From: Neomoorella mulderi
GTDB lineage: Bacteria > Bacillota > DSM-521 > Neomoorellales > Neomoorellaceae
Assembly (NCBI GenBank): GCA_011375465.1
Contig: DRZV01000073.1
Coordinates: 1-15,358, forward strand
Direction of reading: 5' to 3'
Length of the DNA stretch: 15,358 nt
Below the pieces are notes generated by a model, which did not search any database, was not told where the DNA came from, and worked only from the letters and a program-made list of their open reading frames with translations. Below are positions 1 to 6,475 of the stretch, piece by piece. Every line of letters begins with the position of its first letter. Positions within the stretch are counted from its first letter, which is position 1. Position numbers and translations under genes: made by a program.

Positions 1-1
1 C

Positions 2-88
2 ATAAATTTATCCTTAGCTTTAGAAGGGCTGGAAGCGGAAAACGAAGCCCAGCTGTATTACGAAAAGAAATTGGCGGAGTTAAGTTAG
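2..88 (+). CDS. MazE/EndoAI-type antitoxin, C-terminal fragment
   Basis: Only the last 28 codons are in the window; the gene starts upstream. The frame beginning at base 2 is open to TAG at 86-88, two bases before the MazF start. The peptide begins INLSLALEGLEAENEAQ and continues to AELS. It resembles the C-terminal tail of Bacillus EndoAI, where an INL segment is followed by an acidic stretch that wraps around and blocks the MazF dimer. Full family members carry an N-terminal ribbon-helix-helix DNA-binding domain and repress their own operon; that part is not visible. The identification rests on this short tail and on position directly before mazF, so it is good but not certain. Confidence 0.7.
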   Translation: MNLSLALEGLEAENEAQLYYEKKLAELS

Positions 89-90
89 CC

Positions 91-441
91 ATGTTGGTGA
101 GAAGGGGAGACATCTTTTATACTCAACTGAATCCTGTGGTGGGCTCTGAGCAGGGGGGTATAAGGCCTGTCCTCATAGTTCAAAACGACATAGGCAACCA
201 GTACAGTCCCACCACCATCGTGGCCGCCATCACCTCCCAGATAAACAAGGCCAAACTTCCCACCCATGTGGAGATAAGCGCTGCCAAGACGGGGCTGGAA
301 AAGGATTCGGTGATCCTGCTGGAGCAGATCCGCACCATAGACAAGAGCCGTTTAAAGCAGAAAATAGCGGTGCTGGATGAAGAGACCATGGCCAAGGTGA
401 ATCGGGCCATCGAGATCAGCCTGGGCTTGCGGGAAATCTGA
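91..441 (+). CDS. mazF: MazF/EndoA (NdoA) endoribonuclease toxin
   Basis: The 116-residue product matches the type II toxin MazF of the Bacillus EndoA kind over its whole length. These enzymes cleave single-stranded mRNA at a short sequence, UACAU in Bacillus. Visible landmarks are the RRGDIFY start, the PVVGSEQGGIRPV segment with the RNA-contacting Arg25, SPTTIVAAITSQ with Thr48, KLPTHVEI, and SVILLEQIRTIDK. These are the residues known in the family to form the active groove. The ATG lies two bases after the antitoxin stop, so the two genes are probably translationally coupled, as is normal for this pair. There is no strong Shine-Dalgarno site of its own (a GGAG at 75-78 is rather far). The length is typical and no active-site residue appears lost. 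Confidence 0.95.
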   Translation: MLVRRGDIFYTQLNPVVGSEQGGIRPVLIVQNDIGNQYSPTTIVAAITSQINKAKLPTHVEISAAKTGLEKDSVILLEQIRTIDKSRLKQKIAVLDEETMAKVNRAIEISLGLREI

Positions 442-445
442 GGAG

Positions 446-1120
446 GTGGGGCTCATCAAGAGGATAGGGGTCACCTGTGGCTTTGATTCCGAGGGACGGG
501 CTTCCTTAAGGGGGGCCTACCTGGAGGCCTTATCTTCAGCAGGGGGTCTTCCTTTTATCCTGCCTCCGATGGATCCTGCTTGGGTACAACTCTATGTGGA
601 CGCCCTGGAGGGTTTTATGTTAACGGGCGGGGGAGACGTTCACCCCTCTTTTTATAATGCTCCGGTTAAGGGGGAGTTGAGGCGGGTGCAGGTAAAAAGG
701 GACTTGTTCGAGCTGGCCCTGGTGAAGGCTGCTTTAGAGGCCCGGAAGCCCGTTCTGGGCATCTGCCGGGGTATGCAGGTCATCAACGTGGCCCTGGGAG
801 GGGATCTGGAGCAGGAGGTCCCAGGGGAGATGCACGATGGGGGAAGAGAGGGGCGGGGACACCCCATCCGCATAGAAAGGGATAGCTTTTTATATCCCCT
901 CCTGGGAAGGGAGGCGTGGGTGAACAGCCGCCACCATCAGGGAATAGGTAAATTGGCCCCAGGACTAAAGATCAGCGCCGTAGGCCCCGATGGCTTAATA
1001 GAGGCCTTTGAAGGGGAAGAGCTGCCTGTCCTGGGCGTCCAGTGGCATCCCGAAGACCTCTATCAACACCATCAGAGCCATCTAGGCATTTTTGCCCATT
1101 TTATAAAAATAATAAGGTAA
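446..1120 (+). CDS. Gamma-glutamyl-GABA hydrolase family peptidase (C26, PuuD-like)
   Basis: This 224-residue protein has the class I glutamine amidotransferase fold as used by the peptidase C26 family, which hydrolyses gamma-glutamyl amide bonds; PuuD in putrescine breakdown is the best known member. The nucleophile sits in VLGICRGMQVINV (Cys107), and the His-Glu partners lie in LGVQWHPED (His201, Glu203). The family motifs LTGGGDV (59-65) and SRHHQGI (161-167) are also present. The real substrate is unknown, since no polyamine gene is nearby. The GTG at 446 lies inside the AGGAGGTG purine run at 441-448, so that run cannot serve as its ribosome site. No ATG, GTG or TTG occurs at proper spacing downstream, so the start is the least certain part. 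Only four bases separate it from mazF. Confidence 0.88.
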   Translation: MGLIKRIGVTCGFDSEGRASLRGAYLEALSSAGGLPFILPPMDPAWVQLYVDALEGFMLTGGGDVHPSFYNAPVKGELRRVQVKRDLFELALVKAALEARKPVLGICRGMQVINVALGGDLEQEVPGEMHDGGREGRGHPIRIERDSFLYPLLGREAWVNSRHHQGIGKLAPGLKISAVGPDGLIEAFEGEELPVLGVQWHPEDLYQHHQSHLGIFAHFIKIIR

Positions 1121-1144
1121 TTTTGCCTATATTTGCCATGCTTT

Positions 1145-1174
1145 GCAGGAAAAAGTCCCCTGAGTGTCGAAGGA
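1145..1174 (+). promoter_or_regulatory. Candidate sigma-H promoter overlapping a Spo0A-box core
   Basis: GCAGGAAAA at 1145-1153 fits the sigma-H -35 pattern RnAGGAwWW at every position. After a 12-base spacer, GTCGAAGGA at 1166-1174 fits the -10 pattern RnnGAATww except for G in place of T. The heptamer TGTCGAA at 1165-1171 is also the core of a Spo0A binding box. The response-regulator start lies about 40 bases downstream, a reasonable leader. In Bacillus, spo0F is transcribed by sigma-H and controlled by Spo0A, so the context is suggestive. Short motifs like these also occur by chance, and nothing here proves use. Confidence 0.35.
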
Positions 1175-1215
1175 TTTATCCCAGCAAATGGGATACGGAC
1201 AAGAGAGAAGGGGCC

Positions 1216-1599
1216 TTGGCTAAAATATTGGTGGTGGACGATCAGCAAGGGGTCAGGATCCTCCTCCAGATGGTCTTCCAGGAGGAGGGCTACAAGGTCA
1301 GGGTGGCGGCCAACGGCAAAGAGGCGCTGAACGAGGTTCTCTGCTGGCATCCCCATGTGGTGCTGATGGACCTGAGGACGCCCTTGATGGACGGGCTGGA
1401 GGCTTTGCCCCGCATAAAGAGGGAGGCTCCTGAGACATCGGTCATGGTCATGTCCGCTTATGTGGAGGAGGATGACGTGCAGGAACTTATGAGACTGGGG
1501 GCCAGCGACATCATCTGTAAACCCTTTGACCTGGACGAACTCAAGGAGAGGGTAAAGGCCCTTCTGCCCTCTTGGGAAAAGGGGAAGCGGGCCTTATGA
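1216..1599 (+). CDS. Single-domain response regulator, Spo0F-like
   Basis: The 127-residue product is a receiver domain with no output domain. Landmarks are the acidic pair Asp8-Asp9 in KILVVDDQQGVR, the phospho-acceptor Asp52 in VLMDLRTPLMDG, the switch residue Ser80 in VMVMSAY, and Lys102 in CKPFDLDEL. These are the canonical positions. Such proteins relay phosphate between a histidine kinase and another protein; in Bacillus, Spo0F passes it to Spo0B in the sporulation phosphorelay. The same reading frame stays open upstream into the previous gene, but that part is not receiver sequence. I therefore chose TTG 1216, just before the conserved AKILVVDD, with a purine run at 1207-1213 as ribosome site, although spacing is tight. 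No kinase lies beside it, so the Spo0F role is an inference from architecture and from the promoter-like sequence upstream. Confidence 0.85.
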   Translation: MAKILVVDDQQGVRILLQMVFQEEGYKVRVAANGKEALNEVLCWHPHVVLMDLRTPLMDGLEALPRIKREAPETSVMVMSAYVEEDDVQELMRLGASDIICKPFDLDELKERVKALLPSWEKGKRAL

Positions 1600-1605
1600 T
1601 CCAGG

Positions 1606-1635
1606 GGGCCGCCGTCTGGGCGGCTCTGATTTTTG
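1606..1635 (+). terminator. Terminator-like hairpin between response regulator and thiE
   Basis: GCCGCC at 1608-1613 and GGCGGC at 1619-1624 are perfect complements around a five-base loop. G1606 with C1626 and G1607 with U1625 can extend the stem. A T-rich tail, GATTTTT, ends at 1635. This sits seven bases after the response-regulator stop and would separate it from the thiE operon. The U-run is short and offset by a few bases from the stem, so termination may be partial. Confidence 0.5.
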
Positions 1636-1648
1636 AGGGGATATTCTT

Positions 1649-2305
1649 ATGGACCTTTGGGATCTCTATGTTATAATAACCACCCAGTGGGGCAGAGGGA
1701 GGGAGACTTTAGAGCTGGTGCGTCAGGCCCTCCAGGGAGGGGCCACCGTGATCCAGCTCCGGGAGAAGGATTGGCCCGGAAGGAGATTGGTGGAGGTGGG
1801 CCAGAAGATAAGGGAGCTCACCTGGGAGGCCGGGGCCCTCTTCATAGTCAACGACAGGATAGATGTGGCCCTGGCGGTGGAGGCGGATGGAGCCCATGTG
1901 GGGCAGGAAGATATCCCCCCTTCCCTGGCCAGAAAGATCCTAGGCAAACATAAAATCCTGGGTGTATCGGCGGGGACTGTGGAGGAGGCTTCAGAAGCCT
2001 GGAGGGACGGAGCCGATTATCTGGGGGTGGGCAGCATTTTCCCCACCCTTACCAAGAAGGACGCCGGGGAACCCATAGGTCTGGAGGGGTTGAGGGCTAT
2101 AAGAAGAGCGGTCCCCCTCCCCCTGGTGGCTATAGGGGGGATAAAGCAGGAAAATGTAGAAGAAGTCATAAGGGCCGGAGCCGACGGTGTGGCGGTGATA
2201 AGTGCGGTTCTGGCAGCTGAAGATGTGAAAGAGGCAGCTTCCAGGCTTTTGGCAACGGTGAGGAGGGTTAAATCTGAACTTCGGGGAAACCGGGATGGAT
2301 TTTAA
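1649..2305 (+). CDS. thiE: Thiamine-phosphate synthase
   Basis: ThiE joins hydroxymethylpyrimidine pyrophosphate and thiazole phosphate to make thiamine monophosphate in the cytoplasm. The 218-residue TIM barrel is of normal length. It shows the family motifs in order: IQLREKDW (35-42, pyrophosphate binding), FIVNDRIDVAL (66-76), GAHVGQED (81-88), LGVSAGT (104-110), VGSIFPTLTKKDAG (127-140), VAIGGI (160-165) and VAVISAV (181-187). The ATG is preceded by a GAGGGGA ribosome site at 1635-1641 with seven to eight bases of spacing. No other thiamine gene and no THI-box (TPP riboswitch) is visible in front, so thiamine control is not supported here. The last 11 bases overlap the next gene, so it is probably the first gene of the run extending to tsaD. 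Confidence 0.95.
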   Translation: MDLWDLYVIITTQWGRGRETLELVRQALQGGATVIQLREKDWPGRRLVEVGQKIRELTWEAGALFIVNDRIDVALAVEADGAHVGQEDIPPSLARKILGKHKILGVSAGTVEEASEAWRDGADYLGVGSIFPTLTKKDAGEPIGLEGLRAIRRAVPLPLVAIGGIKQENVEEVIRAGADGVAVISAVLAAEDVKEAASRLLATVRRVKSELRGNRDGF

Positions 2306-2879
2306 GGATTGGCGTTGTCTAGAAGAAAAAGTAAAATCGTGCAAAAGGTGTCCTTTAAGCTTAAGCGTTAAGAATATTGTCCTTGGCGAAGGCCCTATCC
2401 CCGCTACGGTCATGTTGGTGGGGGAGGCGCCGGGGGCTGTGGAAGACGAAGTGGGAAGGCCCTTTGTGGGGCCGGCGGGGGAGATTTTAAACCGGCTTTT
2501 GGCCGCTTCCGGCCTGAAACGGGAAACCCTCTATATCACCAATGTGGTGAAATGCCGTCCTCCAGGAAACCGGGAACCCCGGCCTGAGGAAATTCAGGCC
2601 TGCCTGCCCTATTTGAAGGCCCAGATAGGGTTTATCCGCCCCCATATCATTGTATGTCTGGGCTCTGTGGCGGCCAGAGCCTTAATAGACCCGGAAGCCC
2701 GGATTACCCAGATAAGGGGGAAAATCTTTTGCCGGGCCGGCATTTATTTTCTGCCTACGTTTCACCCTGCGGCCCTGCTGCGGGACGGGGGTAAAAAGCT
2801 TCTGGCCCTTAAGGATTTCAAGAAGCTAAAAGCTCTTTGGGATAAACTGGAGAAAGACCTCTCCTCAGGAGTATCGTGA
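2295..2879 (+). CDS. udg: Family 4 uracil-DNA glycosylase (iron-sulfur)
   Basis: The enzyme removes uracil arising from cytosine deamination in DNA, the first step of base-excision repair. Family 4 enzymes are common in thermophiles and carry a [4Fe-4S] cluster. The four cluster cysteines are visible as Cys16 and Cys19 (SCKRCP), Cys87 (NVVKCRPPGNR) and Cys103. Motif A is VGEAPGAVEDEVGRPFVG (42-59), including GEAPG. The catalytic-loop motif is FHPAALLR (156-163). The 194-residue length fits the family. The ATG overlaps the end of thiE by 11 bases, and the stop overlaps the start region of tsaE, so it is embedded in the same operon. Confidence 0.95.
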   Translation: MDFKDWRCLEEKVKSCKRCPLSLSVKNIVLGEGPIPATVMLVGEAPGAVEDEVGRPFVGPAGEILNRLLAASGLKRETLYITNVVKCRPPGNREPRPEEIQACLPYLKAQIGFIRPHIIVCLGSVAARALIDPEARITQIRGKIFCRAGIYFLPTFHPAALLRDGGKKLLALKDFKKLKALWDKLEKDLSSGVS

Positions 2880-3352
2880 TGATGTTGGAGATACACTTGA
2901 AAGATCAGGAGGATACCCGGATGTTGGGTTATACCCTGGCCAGCCTCCTGCAGCCTGGCGATATAGTTATTCTTACCGGAGAACTGGGGGCAGGGAAGAC
3001 CACCCTGGTTCAGGGGCTGGCGCGGGGTCTGGGGATTGGGGATAAGGTCTCCAGCCCCACCTTCGTCCTGATCCGGGAATATCAAGGCCGTTATCCCCTT
3101 TTCCATGTGGATCTGTATCGCCTGGAAGGGGAGCAAGCTTTGGAAGAGCTGGGTTTAGAAGAATATTGGGAGAGAGGGGGAATTACCGTTATAGAATGGG
3201 GGGAACGGCTGCCCCTCCTGCCTTCTGAATATTTAAGGATAAGGCTGGAATATGCGGGTGCGGGCCGTAGGGCTACCCTGGAAGCAAGAGGTGAGAGGTA
3301 TCAGGAACTGCTGGAGGAGCTGAGAAATATTGTTAGTTTTGGGGATAGATAG
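2879..3352 (+). CDS. tsaE: tRNA t6A biosynthesis ATPase TsaE
   Basis: TsaE is the ATPase that works with TsaB and TsaD to attach threonylcarbamoyl to A37 of ANN-decoding tRNAs. The P-loop GELGAGKTTLVQG lies near residues 34-46, followed by SSPTFVLIREY (58-68), HVDLYRLEG (76-84) and VIEWGERL (104-111), all hallmarks of the family. Length, 157 residues, is typical. Three starts stand in a row: GTG 2876, ATG 2879 and ATG 2882. The ribosome site AGGAG at 2867-2871 gives the best spacing (seven bases) to ATG 2879, which I chose; GTG 2876 would overlap the previous stop. The gene ends 23 bases inside tsaB. Confidence 0.95.
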   Translation: MMLEIHLKDQEDTRMLGYTLASLLQPGDIVILTGELGAGKTTLVQGLARGLGIGDKVSSPTFVLIREYQGRYPLFHVDLYRLEGEQALEELGLEEYWERGGITVIEWGERLPLLPSEYLRIRLEYAGAGRRATLEARGERYQELLEELRNIVSFGDR

Positions 3353-4013
3353 CGCCACCTCCGTCCTGAGCGCAGCCCTCATGGAAGGGGAAAACTTGCG
3401 GGGGGAAATATCGGTTCAGGGGGATAAAGAAAGGGCTTCTGACCTCCTTTCCCTCATAGACCAGCTCTTGCAAAAAACCGGGACGGATTTTTCCCAGGTG
3501 GAAGGCATTGCCGTCTCCCTGGGTCCGGGCTCTTTCACCGGCCTTAGGATAGGTCTGGCCACGGCTAAAGGATTGGCCCATGCTGGGGGGAAACCCCTGG
3601 TGGGGGTTCCCACTTTAGACGCCCTGGCTTGGAACGCCTGGGGTATAAATGGTATAATTTGTCCGGTGCTCTACGCTCGGCGTCAGGAGATATATTCGGC
3701 TTTATATCGATGGCAGGAGGGGAAATTATGCCTGTTGGCTCCTTATCAGGCCCTCCATCCTTCTTCCCTTTTGGTCCTATTAGATTCCTACAGAGAGCCG
3801 GTCTACTTGTTGGGCGATGGGGTCAGGCCCTTTGGCGAATGGTGGCGGCAGTTGGGATCAAGGGTTTATTTTTTGCCCTCTACCCATTTTTTTCCCCGGG
3901 CCGGAGTGATAGCCTTCTTAGGTGGCAAGCGCCTTCAGATGGGGGAGGTCGACGATCTTTTCCGATTAAAGCCCATTTACCTGCGCCCGGCTCCGGGGGA
4001 GGGCCGGGCTTAG
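3330..4013 (+). CDS. tsaB: tRNA t6A biosynthesis protein TsaB
   Basis: TsaB is the ASKHA-fold partner that forms a heterodimer with TsaD and scaffolds the t6A complex. The N-terminus LVLGIDSATSVLSAAL (2-17) and the diagnostic motif SLGPGSFTGLRIGLATAKGLA (63-83) identify it clearly; TsaB lacks the metal-binding histidines of TsaD, as expected. At 227 residues it is of normal length. It starts with TTG at 3330, supported by GGAGGAG at 3313-3319 with ten bases of spacing. No alternative start keeps the first beta strand. It overlaps the tsaE end by 23 bases and stops two bases before rimI, so the genes are probably co-translated. Confidence 0.94.
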   Translation: MLVLGIDSATSVLSAALMEGENLRGEISVQGDKERASDLLSLIDQLLQKTGTDFSQVEGIAVSLGPGSFTGLRIGLATAKGLAHAGGKPLVGVPTLDALAWNAWGINGIICPVLYARRQEIYSALYRWQEGKLCLLAPYQALHPSSLLVLLDSYREPVYLLGDGVRPFGEWWRQLGSRVYFLPSTHFFPRAGVIAFLGGKRLQMGEVDDLFRLKPIYLRPAPGEGRA

Positions 4014-4015
4014 AG

Positions 4016-4453
4016 GTGACCATACGCCCCATGATGGTCAAGGATCTGGACAGGGTCATGGCCATAGAAAAGGTGTCCTTCCCTGTCCCCTGGAGCCGGG
4101 AGGCCTATCTCCGGGAGCTCTACGACAATGCTTTGGCCCATTATTATGTGGCCCTGGTGGAGGAGGAGGTGGTGGCTTACGCGGGCATGTGGCTGATCCT
4201 TGACGAGGCCCATATAACCAATGTGGCTGTCCATCCCGGTTATCGGGGACGGCGGATAGGAGAAGTCCTCCTCAAGGTGATGATGGAGGAGGCTAAGATC
4301 AGGGGGGCGGAAAGGATGACCCTGGAGGTCAGGGTTTCCAATATACCTGCCCAGCGCCTTTACCGCCGGTTGGGCTTCCACCCCGCCGGGCTGCGCAAGG
4401 GCTATTACGAGGACAACAACGAGGACGCCTTGATAATGTGGAGGAGATTATGA
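4016..4453 (+). CDS. rimI: Ribosomal-protein-alanine N-acetyltransferase RimI
   Basis: This is a GNAT acetyltransferase of the RimI group, which acetylates the N-terminal amine of ribosomal protein S18 in Escherichia coli; in Firmicutes the gene commonly sits between tsaB and tsaD. Motifs are ITNVAVHPGYRGRRIGE (67-83, acetyl-CoA binding), MTLEVRVSNIPAQRLYRRLG (101-120) with Glu104 and Tyr116, and GYYEDNNEDALIMW (129-142). At 145 residues it is of the usual size. The reading frame remains open far upstream inside tsaB, but that portion shows no homology. The GTG at 4016, two bases after the tsaB stop, gives the expected protein, with GGGGGAGGG at 3995-4003 as a somewhat distant ribosome site. 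Confidence 0.93.
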   Translation: MTIRPMMVKDLDRVMAIEKVSFPVPWSREAYLRELYDNALAHYYVALVEEEVVAYAGMWLILDEAHITNVAVHPGYRGRRIGEVLLKVMMEEAKIRGAERMTLEVRVSNIPAQRLYRRLGFHPAGLRKGYYEDNNEDALIMWRRL

Positions 4454-5460
4454 TGGTGCTCATCCTGGGGATAGAGACCTCCTGCGACGAGACCTCAGCA
4501 GCTGTGGTCCGGGACGGCCAGGAGATCTTATCCAATGTGGTGGCCTCCCAGATAGAGATCCACCGGCGGTACGGCGGGGTAGTTCCGGAAATAGCCTCCC
4601 GCCATCACATGGAGAACATAGGGCCGGTGGTGGAGGAGGCTTTGCAGCGGGCAGGGGTCCACTTTCAGGATCTGCATGGGATAGCGGTGACCCATGGTCC
4701 GGGTCTGGTGGGGGCTCTGCTGGTGGGGGTTTCCTATGCCAAGGCAGCGGCCTTTGCCTTGCAAAAACCCCTGATGGCAGTTCACCACCTTTTGGGCCAC
4801 ATATATGCAGCCTTTCTGTCCCATCGCCGGCTACCCCTTCCCGCTGTGGCCCTTATAGTTTCCGGTGGGCATACGGAACTGGTTTACATGGAGGATCACG
4901 GAAAGCTGGAGATACTGGGTTCTACCCGGGACGACGCGGCGGGAGAAGCCTTTGATAAAGTGGCCCGGGTCCTGGGCTTGCCCTATCCTGGGGGCCCGGA
5001 ACTGGAGCTCTTGGCCCAAGGGGGAGACCCTGAAGCCATAAAGTTTCCCCGGGCCTGGCTGGAAGAAGGCAGCCTGGATTTCAGCTTCAGCGGTTTGAAG
5101 ACGGCGGTGATAAACCACCTTCGGCAAGCGGCGGCTCGGGGGGAACATGTGAACAGGGCCGATGTGGCCGCCAGCTTTCAGGAGGCGGTGGTGGATGTCC
5201 TGGTGGGCAAGAGCATAGAAGCTGCCCGCAGGAAAAAGGCCCGATCCCTCCTCCTGGTGGGAGGGGTGGCGGCCAATCGGAGGTTGCGATCCAGAATGGA
5301 AGAGGAGGCTCGGAAAATAGGCCTTCCCCTTTTTTCCCCTCCCCTCAACCTCTGCACCGATAATGCCGCTATGATAGCCTGCGCCGGCTATTATAAATAT
5401 CTCCGAAAGGAATTCGCTTCCTGGGATTTAAACGCCTATCCCTCCCTACCCCTGGCTTGA
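4453..5460 (+). CDS. tsaD: tRNA N6-adenosine threonylcarbamoyltransferase TsaD
   Basis: TsaD (formerly Gcp/YgjD) transfers the threonylcarbamoyl group from threonylcarbamoyl-AMP to A37 of tRNA. Visible features are LILGIETSCDETSAAVV (3-19), THGPGLVGALLVG (80-92), the metal-binding histidines in HHLLGHIYA (His112 and His116), VSGGHTEL (136-143), the SFSGLKTAV stretch (211-219), LLVGGVAANRRLR (267-279) and LCTDNAAMIA (300-309) with the third metal ligand Asp303. Length is 335 residues, typical for the family. Two ATGs, 4450 and 4453, compete. GGAGGAG at 4440-4446 sits six bases before 4453 but only three before 4450, so I favour 4453. The start region overlaps the rimI stop, which suggests coupled translation. 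Confidence 0.96.
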   Translation: MVLILGIETSCDETSAAVVRDGQEILSNVVASQIEIHRRYGGVVPEIASRHHMENIGPVVEEALQRAGVHFQDLHGIAVTHGPGLVGALLVGVSYAKAAAFALQKPLMAVHHLLGHIYAAFLSHRRLPLPAVALIVSGGHTELVYMEDHGKLEILGSTRDDAAGEAFDKVARVLGLPYPGGPELELLAQGGDPEAIKFPRAWLEEGSLDFSFSGLKTAVINHLRQAAARGEHVNRADVAASFQEAVVDVLVGKSIEAARRKKARSLLLVGGVAANRRLRSRMEEEARKIGLPLFSPPLNLCTDNAAMIACAGYYKYLRKEFASWDLNAYPSLPLA

Positions 5461-5548
5461 GGAACATGCCGAAAAGTTATAGCAAAAATGAAGGAAATTC
5501 AGTTTTTGTGTCCAACTCCTGATCTTAAAACAATGCGGAGGGATGGAG

Positions 5549-6457
5549 TTGCCAAGGAGAAAACTGTTATCCTGTATAGCTGTTATCTTGAGCATATTCT
5601 GCCTCCTTTCGGGTTGCGGAAAGAAGGGGAGCCAGGAAACCGGGGCCGTCCACCCCCCTGCTGCCATAAAGTGCGGGGGCTCCAGCACCCTGGCGCCGGT
5701 GATATCCAAGTGCGCCGACAACTTCACGGAAAAATACAAAACTTGGGATAAGGTGCGACCCCAATTACCTCCAGATCCCATAATCATCTTCGTCTCCACC
5801 GGCGGCTCGGGTTTCGGAGTAAAGGGAGTATTAGACGGGGTGCTGGATATAGGCCTGGCCTCCAGGGAAATAAAACCCGAAGAAAGGGAGAAAATGCCTG
5901 AAGGGAAGATTTTTAAGGTGGGCGTGGATGCCCTGGCCATAGCCGTTCATCCCCAAAACCCCATAATCCAGGTGAAACCCAGCCTTACCCCGGAAGAGTT
6001 AAAGAAAATATTTTCCGGAGAAATAAAAAAATGGAAAGAGATAGACCCCCGACTCCCTGACCGGCCTATAGTGGTATGCGTGAGGGATGTGGGAGGTGGA
6101 GCCGCCCAGGTTTTCGACGAACTCGTAATGAAGGGAACCCCTGTGAGCAAGGAGGCCCTCCAGCTGCCTTCCATGGGAGCCCTGGCCTCCAAGGTTATGG
6201 AGAACGTCGACGCTATAGGCTACGTATCCACGGGGTTAATAGCCCAAAACCCCGGGAAATTAAAACCCCTCCAGGTGGAGGGCGTGGATCCCACCAGGGA
6301 AAACATACTGGCAGGCAAATATAAGCTGGCCAGGCCTCTTTTGATGTTCACCAGGGGGGAGCCCGATGAGAGGCAGCAGCTGTTTATAGATTACGTCCTC
6401 TCCCCTGAAGGTCAGAAGGTGATAGAAGAAATGGGTTTCATCCCTGTGGCTCGATGA
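5549..6457 (+). CDS. pstS: PstS-like phosphate-binding lipoprotein
   Basis: This is the extracellular solute-binding protein of a phosphate ABC transporter, tethered as a lipoprotein. A basic start, a hydrophobic stretch and a lipobox LLSGC (Cys23) form the signal peptide. Phosphate-binding family motifs follow: KCGGSSTLAPV (41-51), FVSTGGSGFGVKG (81-93) and DIGLASREI (100-108). GYVSTGLIAQN and YVLSPEGQKVIEEMGF near the C-terminus are also typical. The ATG at 5543 follows directly on GGAGGG (5537-5542), leaving no spacing, while TTG 5549 has six bases of spacing, so I chose TTG; the difference is two residues. It opens the pst cluster after an 88-base gap. I could not find a convincing PhoP box or promoter in that gap. 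Confidence 0.9.
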   Translation: MPRRKLLSCIAVILSIFCLLSGCGKKGSQETGAVHPPAAIKCGGSSTLAPVISKCADNFTEKYKTWDKVRPQLPPDPIIIFVSTGGSGFGVKGVLDGVLDIGLASREIKPEEREKMPEGKIFKVGVDALAIAVHPQNPIIQVKPSLTPEELKKIFSGEIKKWKEIDPRLPDRPIVVCVRDVGGGAAQVFDELVMKGTPVSKEALQLPSMGALASKVMENVDAIGYVSTGLIAQNPGKLKPLQVEGVDPTRENILAGKYKLARPLLMFTRGEPDERQQLFIDYVLSPEGQKVIEEMGFIPVAR

Positions 6458-6475
6458 TCCCTGCTGAGGGCGAAG

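Noticed and set aside
1042..1215. N-terminal extension of the response regulator
   Set aside because: It overlaps the peptidase gene and carries no receiver sequence; the conserved domain begins at TTG 1216.
1600..1648. TPP riboswitch before thiE
   Set aside because: The gap is too short and lacks the conserved THI-box bases; the hairpin there is better read as a terminator.
3629..4015. Long N-terminal extension of RimI
   Set aside because: It runs through tsaB in another frame, shows no domain, and would make RimI nearly twice its normal size; GTG 4016 gives the family length.
5461..5548. Pho box or strong promoter before pstS
   Set aside because: Only weak matches (TTGTGT with AACAAT, and scattered TTAAAA) are present; no repeated PhoP-type hexamers at regular spacing are seen.
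5488..5751. 87-codon + strand frame across the pstS start
   Set aside because: It overlaps the signal peptide and first domain of PstS in a different frame and resembles no family I know.
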